Shown here: piece after piece, positions 53,961-61,606 of the stretch
Position numbering within the stretch: the stretch's first letter is position 1
Layout: every line of letters starts with the position of its first letter
Source of the DNA: an uncultured Bacteroidales bacterium
GTDB lineage: Bacteria > Bacteroidota > Bacteroidia > Bacteroidales > UBA932
Assembly (NCBI GenBank): GCA_900316525.1
Contig: ONDF01000014.1
Location: 1 to 63,893, forward strand
DNA length: 63,893 nucleotides
Direction: 5' to 3'
Notes under the pieces: model-generated
What the model saw: only the letters and a program-made list of their open reading frames with translations
Database searches by the model: none
Told to the model about the DNA's origin: nothing
Translations under genes and position numbers: made by a program

Positions 53961-55133
53961 CTATTTGACGAGTCCGACGAAGAACAGGTTGATGAGCGGG
54001 CGGGCCGGGCAGTTGGTGGTCAGGGTGAGCATGACGACCGTCTCGCCCTTCGGGAGGGAGGAGGTGTCCAGCGTGAACGGGATGCTGCCCTTGCCCTGGG
54101 CGGGGATTTCGCCCGGGAGGGTGGCCGTGAGGCCGTCCGCATCGGCGTCGAGGCTGTAGAACTTGAGGGGGGACTTGCCCTTGTTCGTGAAGGTGAAGGT
54201 TCCCTTGACCTTGGCGCCCGCATTGGCGGTTCCGAAGGAGACGGTGCTTTCGTCGAAGATGCATTGGGCGGCGTTCTTCCGCTGCTCCGGCGTCCAGGAC
54301 GCGAAATTGCCCCGGGTGAGGGCTGTCACGGTAATGGGCTTGGACGCCTTGGCGCCGTTGATGACCGGCGTCGCGCTATAGACGTGCTTGCCCCAGAGGG
54401 CCGGATCGGCCTTGACGGAGAAGCGGAGGGCGGCGGTCTCGCCGGCCGGAACGGTGGCGGGGACCACCTCGACGGTCAGGTTGGGGGAGACGCCGGTGAA
54501 CGCCACCTTCATCGGCTGCTTGCCGAGATTGGCGATCTTCACCTCGTCGGAGGAAGATTCGCCCTGGAGCACGTTCGAGACCTTGTAATTCAGGGATTTC
54601 AGGCCCATGGGGCCGAGTTTCACGGCGCCGAAGAGCTCGGAGAGGGGCTTCTTCTTCTCGTGAACGAGGCCGCGCATCCGGAGGATGACGGGCTTGCCCA
54701 CGCCGGCGATGTAGACGGTGAGGGTCTTGTCGAAGGGAACAGGGCCGTCCTCGTTCTTGTAGGTGCCCGTGATGGTGCCGGTCTTGCCGGGCTGGATGGG
54801 CTCGCGCGTCCACTGCGCGTCCGTGCATCCGCAGGAGGTCACCACCTCGTAGATGGCGATGGGCTCCTTGCCGACGTTCTTGACCGTGAAGACGCAAGTC
54901 TGCGGGCCGTCATCGATGCTGATGTCGCCGAAATCGTGGACGGTCTTGTCGAACTCCACGACCTCCCCGACCTGGGCCCCGTCCTCCGTTCCGTCGTCCG
55001 GGACGACGGCCATCGTCGGGTTCTCCGTGGTCTGGCCCAACTCTTGCATAGCCTTGTTCACCTCCGCGCTCCGGGCGTTGCGGCAGCCGCAGGCGGCGAG
55101 CAGGATCGCGGCGCAGTATAATACGTGTTTCAT
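53961..55133 (-). CDS. DUF1573 domain lipoprotein
   Basis: Exported protein of 390 residues with a probable lipoprotein signal (ILLAACGC, lipidated Cys near 15-17). After a disordered stretch it has two to three immunoglobulin-like repeats of the DUF1573/ASPM-SPD-2-Hydin type: VHDFGDISIDDGPQTCVFTVKN with TSCGCTDAQW, then a middle repeat, then VSFGTANAGAKVKGTFTFTNKG with TTNCPARPLIN. DUF1573 proteins are abundant in Bacteroidota and of unknown function, probably envelope-associated. The ATG at 55133 is preferred to the adjacent 55136. Confidence 0.87.
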   Translation of the reverse strand: MKHVLYCAAILLAACGCRNARSAEVNKAMQELGQTTENPTMAVVPDDGTEDGAQVGEVVEFDKTVHDFGDISIDDGPQTCVFTVKNVGKEPIAIYEVVTSCGCTDAQWTREPIQPGKTGTITGTYKNEDGPVPFDKTLTVYIAGVGKPVILRMRGLVHEKKKPLSELFGAVKLGPMGLKSLNYKVSNVLQGESSSDEVKIANLGKQPMKVAFTGVSPNLTVEVVPATVPAGETAALRFSVKADPALWGKHVYSATPVINGAKASKPITVTALTRGNFASWTPEQRKNAAQCIFDESTVSFGTANAGAKVKGTFTFTNKGKSPLKFYSLDADADGLTATLPGEIPAQGKGSIPFTLDTSSLPKGETVVMLTLTTNCPARPLINLFFVGLVK

Positions 55134-55140
55134 CATGCGA

Positions 55141-55189
55141 CAAAGTTACAAGTCGATTGTTTGAAAAACAAATTTAATGCCTATATTTG
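55141..55189. promoter_or_regulatory. Back-to-back divergent promoters (DUF1573 / ferredoxin)
   Basis: Minus: TTTG (55172-55169), 20 nt, TAACTTTG (55148-55141). Plus: TTTG (55160-55163), 18 nt, TATATTTG (55182-55189). The two -33 elements interleave within 13 bp, so polymerase binding on one side should hinder the other. Confidence 0.7.
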
Positions 55190-55234
55190 CATACCAATAA
55201 AAGCGACACTACAACAATTAAAAGAAACGAAACT

Positions 55235-55408
55235 ATGGCTTACGTAATCAATCCCGATCTCTGCATGGCTTGTGGAACCTGCCAGGGCGAATGCCCGACC
55301 GGCGCCATCAAGGAAGGCGACGTCTACAGCATCGACGCCGACGTCTGCATCGACTGCGGCACCTGCGCCGGCGTCTGCCCGTGCGAGGCCATCGCTCCCG
55401 GCGAGTAA
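55235..55408 (+). CDS. 2[4Fe-4S] ferredoxin
   Basis: Small cytoplasmic electron carrier of 57 residues with two clostridial-type cluster motifs: CMACGTCQGECP and CIDCGTCAGVCP, each CXXCXXCXXXC(P). It is the likely electron acceptor of the pyruvate:ferredoxin oxidoreductase at the right end of the window, feeding hydrogenase or Rnf-type complexes encoded elsewhere. The start at 55235 fits the family; an upstream ATG (55187) lies in the -7 box. A strong terminator follows, so it is a single-gene unit. Confidence 0.96.
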   Translation: MAYVINPDLCMACGTCQGECPTGAIKEGDVYSIDADVCIDCGTCAGVCPCEAIAPGE

Positions 55409-55430
55409 TTTTCCGGGGAAACGGACTGAA

Positions 55431-55457
55431 GGAGCCGCGTGGCGGCTCCTTTTTTTT
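55431..55457 (+). terminator. Terminator after the ferredoxin gene
   Basis: Perfect stem GGAGCCGC (55431-55438) and GCGGCTCC (55442-55449) with a 3-nt loop and eight T residues. Confidence 0.92.
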
Positions 55458-55458
55458 G

Positions 55459-55466
55459 TATCTTTG
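55459..55466 (+). promoter_or_regulatory. -7 box of the polymerase-DUF4846 gene
   Basis: TATCTTTG begins 2 nt after the T-run of the ferredoxin terminator and 31 nt before the next ATG. No -33 TTTG; the terminator stem occupies that position. Confidence 0.5.
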
Positions 55467-55489
55467 CATCAATATGTCGAATTGACCGG

Positions 55490-57406
55490 ATGAACTTCAA
55501 GCGTTTCCAAGATCCGAACCTGCAACGGTCGTTCCAGTGGCTGTTCTATGCCGGACTCATCCTCTTCCTTCTGGGCGAGCCGAGATTGCTGCCGACGGAG
55601 CGGACCCCGGTGTTGTTCAGCCAGGTGGAGAACCTCTTGCACTGGCTGGGAGCGGGTCTTCTTCTGCTGCGGATCGCGACCTTGTTCCCCGCATATCCCC
55701 GCTACGCACTTACTTGTATCTGCATGCTGGTGGCGTTCCGGTCCTCCTTTTTCCTGGCCGATCCCGTATCGCCGAAACTCTACGACATCGGCCTGGTCAT
55801 GGCGGCATCTCGCGGAAGCGACCTGAAGGTGAATCTGCGGATATTCCTGGCGTACCTGGCCCTTTCCCTGATCGCTCTCCCGGCCTCATACCTACTGGGA
55901 TGGGCCGGCAATCTGGTCAAGCATATCGGCTCGCTGCAGGGCTCTTCCTTTGGCTTCAAGAGCCCGAACAGCCTGGCCGCATTCATCGTGCTGGCCGTTT
56001 CCGTGGGGCTCTATCTGACCAAGGAAAGGCGCTGGGTGGTCGTATGCGCCATCTGCTGGTCGGCTGCCGTGCTGACGTTCCTGCTCACCCTCAGTCGGTC
56101 GCAGGTTCTGCTGCTCGTCGTCCTGCCGCTGCTCCATCTGTTCCTGCAGAAGTTCCGTCCGAAGCCCTGGCTCCTGGCCGCCCTGCCGTTCGCGTGCCTG
56201 GCCTTGTCCGTCCTTCTTGCCATCCATTACGGGCCCGACTACGGGTCGAACACGTTTGCCAGCCGGTTCTCGATTCCGGCGCTGGTGTACGAGAAATGCG
56301 GACTGAGCCCCTTCGGCCAGGACTGCAATCTCCGAGACTGGTTCAAAGGCGATTTCCCGTATAGGCTGGCCATCGACAATGGCTATCTGGCCCTGTTCCT
56401 CTGCAGAGGGGTTTTCCTTGGTATCGCAGCCCTGGTCGTGATGGCGCACCTGCTTTATCTGATCGGGAAAAAGGGAGATGCGCTGCTTACGGCGATTGCC
56501 TGCTGTTTGACGGTATTGGGAATGATGGAAGGCATCCCTTTCCTGTTGAAATTTTCTGTTTTCCCGCTGTTGTACGTCCCGCTTCTGGAAGAGCTGGGGC
56601 CCGGGGGACGCAAAATCACCCTTCCGGTTGCTTTCGTCCTGGCCTTCAGCATATTGACCTATATGTTCGTGCCGTGGCATCCGCGCCGTGACCTGCCCCA
56701 TCCTTATGGGACGTTGGCCGACATCCCGGTCCCGGCCGGATTCGAGCGGATGGGCACCGATCCCGGAAGTTTCTCCGACTACGTGGAGAACCTTCCGCTC
56801 GCGCGTCCCGATTCCGTCCTGGCCGGATACGAAGAAGCCCCGTCCGATACCCTGGTGCGTGGCTGCTACCGGGTCGTGGACTTCCCCCTGGTCGACGAAT
56901 TCGAGCAGTGTGCCGACGTATGCATCCGTCTACGGGCGGAGTACCTGTACCGGGAGAACCGTTTCTACAAGATCCGTTTTGTCGACACGCGGGAAAAGAC
57001 GCTCCAGTACCATTATGGAGCCTGCCGTCAGCAGCTCATCCGTTACCTCCGGAAGGTTTACATCTGGAGCAATACGGAATCCTTGCGGGCCTCCTTGCCC
57101 CAACAGCCTGTCGACGGACTGGCGCCCGGCGACATTTTCGTCTATGACAAGGACGCCCGTCCCGGTTCGCGGTACGGACACGCCGTGATGGTGGCGGCCG
57201 TTGCCGTGGATACCGTCACCCGGCAGAAGGTCGTCCTTCTCATCCAAGGGAGCACCCCGGCCTGCGACATCCATGTGGTCGCCAATCCGGCTGCCCCCGA
57301 CCTCTCTCCCTGGTATCTGCTGGAAGCGTCCGCGGACACGACTATGTCGCCGATGGTGACCGTCGGAAGCGCCGTGTTCTATGAAGAGGACATCCGCCGC
57401 TTCTGA
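55490..57406 (+). CDS. O-antigen polymerase/ligase-like membrane protein fused to DUF4846
   Basis: Two-part protein of 638 residues. Residues 1-395 are polytopic (about ten hydrophobic segments) and resemble the Wzy/WaaL O-antigen polymerase-ligase superfamily: FLLTLSRSQVLLLV in the middle, a hydrophilic loop (245-295) and then IDNGYLALFLCRGVFLGIAAL. Residues about 410-638 match DUF4846: GFERMGTDPGSFSDYVENLPL, FEQCADVCIRLRAEYLY, RQQLIRYLRKVYIWSNTESL, LAPGDIFVYD, RYGHAVMVAAVAV and IQGSTPACDIHV. DUF4846 normally occurs as a separate exported protein; here it would sit in the periplasm. No frameshift or stop separates the parts. Function is unknown; handling of a surface glycan is a reasonable guess. 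Start chosen after the -7 box. Confidence 0.78.
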   Translation: MNFKRFQDPNLQRSFQWLFYAGLILFLLGEPRLLPTERTPVLFSQVENLLHWLGAGLLLLRIATLFPAYPRYALTCICMLVAFRSSFFLADPVSPKLYDIGLVMAASRGSDLKVNLRIFLAYLALSLIALPASYLLGWAGNLVKHIGSLQGSSFGFKSPNSLAAFIVLAVSVGLYLTKERRWVVVCAICWSAAVLTFLLTLSRSQVLLLVVLPLLHLFLQKFRPKPWLLAALPFACLALSVLLAIHYGPDYGSNTFASRFSIPALVYEKCGLSPFGQDCNLRDWFKGDFPYRLAIDNGYLALFLCRGVFLGIAALVVMAHLLYLIGKKGDALLTAIACCLTVLGMMEGIPFLLKFSVFPLLYVPLLEELGPGGRKITLPVAFVLAFSILTYMFVPWHPRRDLPHPYGTLADIPVPAGFERMGTDPGSFSDYVENLPLARPDSVLAGYEEAPSDTLVRGCYRVVDFPLVDEFEQCADVCIRLRAEYLYRENRFYKIRFVDTREKTLQYHYGACRQQLIRYLRKVYIWSNTESLRASLPQQPVDGLAPGDIFVYDKDARPGSRYGHAVMVAAVAVDTVTRQKVVLLIQGSTPACDIHVVANPAAPDLSPWYLLEASADTTMSPMVTVGSAVFYEEDIRRF

Positions 57407-57434
57407 GACCCGGCTGCGGCCCGGATACAAGAAC

Positions 57435-57468
57435 TCCCGACCTGGAAAGGCCGGGAATTCTTCGTATC
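57435..57468. terminator. Hairpin between convergent genes, related to the rplI terminator
   Basis: TCCCGACCT (57435-57443) and AGGCCGGGA (57448-57456) with one A-C mismatch, followed by ATTC and TTCGTATC. The T-run is weak on both strands, so termination may be partial. Confidence 0.5.
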
Positions 57469-57478
57469 GGTTGCCGAG

Positions 57479-60343
57479 CTATTCCGCTTCGGCGGTGTTA
57501 GCGGGCTTCATCACGACCTCGATGAGGTTGTTCTGGGCGAGGATTTCCTTCAGGATACCCTGGACCTTTTCCTTGTTGAGGGCGTTGATGGCGGCCTCGT
57601 TGTCGGCGTCGATGTTGCGGCCGTAGAGTTCGTAGGACTCGATGGCGCTCTGCCAGTAGGAGTTGTTCTGGCGACGCTCGGGGAGGTTCTTCCGGAGGTT
57701 CAGGACCGCGCTGGTCAGCTCTTCGTCGGTCGGGCCGTTCTCGGCCAGGTCCTTGAGGCCCTGGACGGCGAGGTCGCGGAGCTTGTCGCACATGGACGGG
57801 CGGCAGTCGAAGCCGACCTGGAGGAGGGCCGTCTCCACCGGACGGCGTCCGAAGCTCGCGTTCGTGCTGGCGCCGTAGGTGCCGCCTTCATCCTCGCGGA
57901 GCGAGTTCGTGTAGCGGATGTCCAGGATGTAGGAGGCGGCGTCCAGGGCGGCCTTGCGCTCGGCCGTGTAGGGGAGGTATGCGCTGTAGGTCTGGATGAC
58001 GGAGCTCTTCGGGGTTTGCATGTCGACGGCGAAAATGTCCTCGATGCGACCCTGCTGGACCCGCTCCTTCGTGTCCACCCACTTCAGGGCCTTCTTGCCC
58101 TTGGGCAGGGAGCCGAGGTACTTCTCCACCAGCGGCTTGAGGGTGTCGATGTCCACGTCGCCCACCACCAGGAAGGTGGCGCCGGCGGCGTCGTTGAAGA
58201 GCATCCGGTAGTCCTTCTCAAGCGTGGCGAGGCTGGCGGCATCCAGGGTTTCCTGCGAGATCAGGGTGCGGCGCGGGTTTTCGTTGTAGAGCACCTTGTA
58301 CAGTTCCTTCTGGAGCTTGTAGTTGGGCTGGCCGACGAGGTTCGGGAGGACGGCCTTGATCTGGTTGATGCCGTTGTCATACTCGTCCTGGTCGAAGCGG
58401 GGATCCGTGAAGAAGAGATAGACCAGCTGCAGGGTCGTTTCGAGGTCCTTGACCGTGGTGCTGCCGTTGATGCCGTGCTCGAGGTTGCTGATGTACGGGG
58501 TGACGTTCAGGGTCTTGCCCGTCAGCATCTTGGAGACCTGGGTCCCGGAGAAGCCGGCCACACCGGTGTTGCTCAGATACAGGGAGTAGATGTTCTCGTC
58601 GAAGGAGGCGATGTCCTCGGTCGGGATGAGGCTGCGGCCGCCCTCCTTGTACAGGTCGAACAGGATCTGGTCCTTGGTGTAGTCGGTCGGGAGGAAGATG
58701 ACCTTCACCCCGTTCTTCAGCGTCCATTCGGTGGCGTCATAGATGGTCTTTTTCGCCTTGCCGGACTTGGAACCCTTGAGCAGGGACGGATCCAGGAAGT
58801 CGGAGGCGATCTCCTCGCCTTCCATCGGCTTGATGTCGGAAGCCTTCACCTCGGCGATGGCGTCGAGGAGCTGCTCCGCGGTCGGAGTGGCGATGCCTTC
58901 CTTCTCGGGGCCGGAGTAGACCACGATGAAGTTGTTGTCGGTCATCAGCTGGGGAACGACCATCGAGAGGACCTGAGCGTTGATCTGGGCGAGGATCTGG
59001 TTGACGACCTGCTTCTCGGTCTCGGGCTCCATGAAGGGCTCCTGGTCGAAGAAGTGGCTGATGAGCGGGCTCACGAACTCGCTGTTGCGGCGGGTGGGGG
59101 CCTTCTTGATGTTATTGTCCAGGATGGTCTCGATCTGCTTCTTGGCGCGGTTCACCTCGTCGTCGTTCAGGCCGAAGCGCTTCATCCGCTCGAGTTCGGT
59201 GTAGAAAGCCTTGAAGCCGCCGAGGATGTTGTCTTCCTTCAGGCCCACCTGGCCCACGACGGCCTCGATGTCCTCATAGATGAGCTCGCTGATGCTGAAG
59301 GCACCGGCCAGGTACGGGCTGTCGGGCTTCGAGATGATGTCGGCGAAGCGCTCCTGCATCACCAGCTGGACCAGCACCTTGAGGATGTCCTCCATCTGGC
59401 CCACGATGGTGGCGTTGTAGGATTCGGGCGTGGCCTCGCTGTGCCAGATCATCTCGATGGACGGGGTCGTGGTCTCGGGATCGGTGATCACGCCCACGTA
59501 AGGCTCGGCATGGTCCGGAATGGAAAGGTGCTCCTTCGGCTGCGGGTTCTCGCACTTGGGGATGACGGAGAAGATCTCCTGGATCTTCGCCTCGGTGCGG
59601 TCCACGTCCACGTCGCCGACCACGATGACCGCCTGCATGTCGGGATGGTACCAGGTCTTGTAGAAGTTGTGGAGGCTCTCCGGCTTGAAGGTCTCCAGGC
59701 TCTCCTGCTGGCCGATGAGGGTGCAGCGCTCCATCTTGGTGCCTTTGAAATAGATGGGAAGGGCGGCCTCCATCGTGCGCCACTGCGCGTTCCGGCGCTG
59801 GCGGCGCTCCTCAATGATGACGCCGCGCTCCTTGTCGATCTCCACGGGATCATTGTTGACGAAGTGCGCGTAGTCGCACAGGATCATCAGGCAGGTGTCC
59901 ACGACGGTGGGGCGCTCGACCGGGATGTTGTTGAGCATATACTGGGTTTCCTCGAAGCCCGTGGAGGCGTTCACGTTCCGGCCGAATTCGGCGCCGATGG
60001 AGCGGAGATAGTCCAGGATGCCCTTGTCCGGGAAATGCGCGGTGCCGTTGAAGCACATGTGCTCCAGGAAATGCGCGAGGCCGTCCTGGTCGGGGGTTTC
60101 CTGGATGGCGCCCACGTTCGTGGCGAGATAGAATTCCGCCCGGCCCTTCGGGAGCTCGTTGTGGCGGATGTAGTACGTAAGTCCGTTTTCCAAATGGCCC
60201 ACGCGGACCGCAGGATCGTTGGGGAGGGCGGCCATCATCTGCTGCATGGCCTGTTCCTGGTTCTGGTTCTGCGCCTTCACCGGGATGACAATCAGCAGCG
60301 GAAGGAAGGCGGTGACGATCAGAATTCTCTTCAATCTCTTCAT
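57479..60343 (-). CDS. M16-family zinc protease (insulinase/pitrilysin type)
   Basis: Exported metalloprotease of 954 residues with two homologous halves, each M16 plus M16_C. A signal peptide (1-25, PVKAQ) precedes the inverted zinc motif HFLEH (His91, Glu94, His95) in the first half; a distal Glu lies in EIDKERGVIIEERRQRR. The second half (about 520-950) lacks the motif, as usual. Such proteins degrade peptides in the periplasm. The leader from its promoter is about 90 nt and shows no further feature. It ends 73 nt from the convergent fusion gene. Confidence 0.94.
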   Translation of the reverse strand: MKRLKRILIVTAFLPLLIVIPVKAQNQNQEQAMQQMMAALPNDPAVRVGHLENGLTYYIRHNELPKGRAEFYLATNVGAIQETPDQDGLAHFLEHMCFNGTAHFPDKGILDYLRSIGAEFGRNVNASTGFEETQYMLNNIPVERPTVVDTCLMILCDYAHFVNNDPVEIDKERGVIIEERRQRRNAQWRTMEAALPIYFKGTKMERCTLIGQQESLETFKPESLHNFYKTWYHPDMQAVIVVGDVDVDRTEAKIQEIFSVIPKCENPQPKEHLSIPDHAEPYVGVITDPETTTPSIEMIWHSEATPESYNATIVGQMEDILKVLVQLVMQERFADIISKPDSPYLAGAFSISELIYEDIEAVVGQVGLKEDNILGGFKAFYTELERMKRFGLNDDEVNRAKKQIETILDNNIKKAPTRRNSEFVSPLISHFFDQEPFMEPETEKQVVNQILAQINAQVLSMVVPQLMTDNNFIVVYSGPEKEGIATPTAEQLLDAIAEVKASDIKPMEGEEIASDFLDPSLLKGSKSGKAKKTIYDATEWTLKNGVKVIFLPTDYTKDQILFDLYKEGGRSLIPTEDIASFDENIYSLYLSNTGVAGFSGTQVSKMLTGKTLNVTPYISNLEHGINGSTTVKDLETTLQLVYLFFTDPRFDQDEYDNGINQIKAVLPNLVGQPNYKLQKELYKVLYNENPRRTLISQETLDAASLATLEKDYRMLFNDAAGATFLVVGDVDIDTLKPLVEKYLGSLPKGKKALKWVDTKERVQQGRIEDIFAVDMQTPKSSVIQTYSAYLPYTAERKAALDAASYILDIRYTNSLREDEGGTYGASTNASFGRRPVETALLQVGFDCRPSMCDKLRDLAVQGLKDLAENGPTDEELTSAVLNLRKNLPERRQNNSYWQSAIESYELYGRNIDADNEAAINALNKEKVQGILKEILAQNNLIEVVMKPANTAEAE

Positions 60344-60441
60344 GGGTTCTTTAAGATTAAATGAATGTTCAGTCTGTTTGTAAATCCTACAAAAACCGCA
60401 CCTGGGCGCCTTTGGTGGGCTTTTGTTCGGCTTTCTAAATG

Positions 60442-60472
60442 CAAATATAATAAGGATTTATTGAAAAACAAT
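60442..60472 (-). promoter_or_regulatory. Promoter of the M16 protease gene
   Basis: Minus-strand ATTG (60472-60469), 19-nt spacer, TATATTTG (60449-60442). Confidence 0.6.
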
Positions 60473-60496
60473 AAGTATCTCAGAAAATTCAATAAA

Positions 60497-60528
60497 TTTG
60501 TTTTTGTGGTTCGAAATCGCTTACTTTG
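60497..60528 (+). promoter_or_regulatory. Promoter of the LysR gene
   Basis: TTTG (60497-60500), 20-nt spacer, TTACTTTG (60521-60528; one mismatch to TANNTTTG). The ATG is at 60554. Confidence 0.6.
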
Positions 60529-60553
60529 TGAAAGATTATAAGGAATCCTTATC

Positions 60554-61357
60554 ATGCTGGACGATTTCAGACTGCGTGTCTTCATGATGGTGGCCGCCGA
60601 GGGGAGCTTCACCCGGGCCGCCCAGCACCTGGGCGTCTCCCAGCCCGCCGTCAGCCAGAACATCGCCGAACTGGAGAAGCAGGTCGGCGCCGTCCTTTTC
60701 GACCGGAAACGCGGCGAAGTGGCCCTGACGGCCGAAGGATACGTGTTCAAGGACTATGCGGCGAAGATCCTCCACTGGTACGACGCCACCGACGCCCTCT
60801 TCGGCAGCGCCGGCAAGTTGACCGTCAACCGCCCCGTCCGCATCGCCACGACCGACTATGTCGCCACCTATCTGCTGCCCCGGCTCCTGCGCGACTTGCT
60901 CGCTGTAACGGCGACCAGTTTCATTATCGATACTTATCCTGAAAGCGCCTTCCCCGAATCCATGGACGCGGACCTCTATTACTTCACCTCCGCGCGTGGG
61001 GACACGCTCAACTTCGATGCCGGCTCCATCGTAGGCACGGTCCAGGCCGCCCTGGTCGCCGCCGGTCCGGACTTCCCGGAAGAACCCCGCTATGCCGTCT
61101 GGGCTCCTTACCGCCCGCTGGTCAGTCAGGACATCTACGCCCGCTCCGTCCTCGTCTCCGACCATCTTCCCGTCATCCTCGACCTGGTTCAGGCCAATGC
61201 GAACCTGGTCGCTGTCATCCCTTCCCAGGCGGCCGGCTCCCTCACGATCCATCCGGACCCCCTCCCGCACCTCCAGCAGGACCTCCACCTCCGCGTCTCC
61301 GACGCCTTCTCCCGCACCCCCATCGCCCAATGGCTCTCTTCCCGCTTCGCGGAATAA
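60554..61357 (+). CDS. LysR-family transcriptional regulator
   Basis: DNA-binding regulator of 267 residues. The N-terminal winged helix-turn-helix is clear (FMMVAAEGSFTRAAQHLGVSQPAVSQNIAELEKQ, quoted here in part: AAQHLGVSQPAVSQ). The substrate-binding domain (about 90-265) is shorter than usual (family about 300 residues) but ends with a recognisable helix. It is divergent from the M16 protease gene with a 210-nt shared control region, so that gene or itself is the first candidate target. The ligand is unknown. Confidence 0.92.
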   Translation: MLDDFRLRVFMMVAAEGSFTRAAQHLGVSQPAVSQNIAELEKQVGAVLFDRKRGEVALTAEGYVFKDYAAKILHWYDATDALFGSAGKLTVNRPVRIATTDYVATYLLPRLLRDLLAVTATSFIIDTYPESAFPESMDADLYYFTSARGDTLNFDAGSIVGTVQAALVAAGPDFPEEPRYAVWAPYRPLVSQDIYARSVLVSDHLPVILDLVQANANLVAVIPSQAAGSLTIHPDPLPHLQQDLHLRVSDAFSRTPIAQWLSSRFAE

Positions 61358-61361
61358 TTGA

Positions 61362-61543
61362 TATGGGATCTTATATAGGGAGGAGGTAAAGGTGTCCGGG
61401 GGCTTGTCCACCCCCGGACAAGTATAGGGGGAGGGGCCCGTTGGATACAAGTTCCCGCTTGCGGGGACGCAGGAGACAATGGGAGGGGCCGGAGCGAAGC
61501 GGAGTCCCCCGGGCACCTTTACCTCCTCCCATAAGATCCCATA
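61362..61543. repeat. 182-bp element with 38/41-bp inverted arms
   Basis: Left arm 61362-61402 and right arm 61506-61543 are complementary over 38 positions apart from a 3-nt insertion (ATA) in the left arm and one T-G pair. The 103-nt centre has more hairpins: CTTGTCC with GGACAAG (61403-61422) and a CCCGC-TTG-CGGGG stem (61453-61466). GTCCGGGGG (61394-61402) can instead pair with CCCCCGGAC (61411-61419), so alternative folds exist. It begins 4 nt after the LysR stop, lies between convergent genes, and encodes no recognisable protein. It could be a miniature transposable element, a dispersed repeat or a structured RNA. Confidence 0.85.
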
Positions 61544-61550
61544 GGCCATA

Positions 61551-61582
61551 AAACAAAAAAGGGATGACCGGTTGGCCATCCC
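61551..61582 (-). terminator. Terminator after pyruvate:ferredoxin oxidoreductase
   Basis: Minus-strand stem GGGATGGCC with GGTCATCCC (one mismatch, loop of 4) followed by six T residues. The plus strand also has TCTTTT after the stem. Confidence 0.8.
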
Positions 61583-61606
61583 TCTTTTCATGTGTTTAAC
61601 AGGCAA

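Noticed and set aside
61371..61480. Short frames inside the inverted-repeat element as genes
   Set aside because: They are Pro/Arg-rich, lack a promoter, and are created by the palindromic GC-rich sequence.
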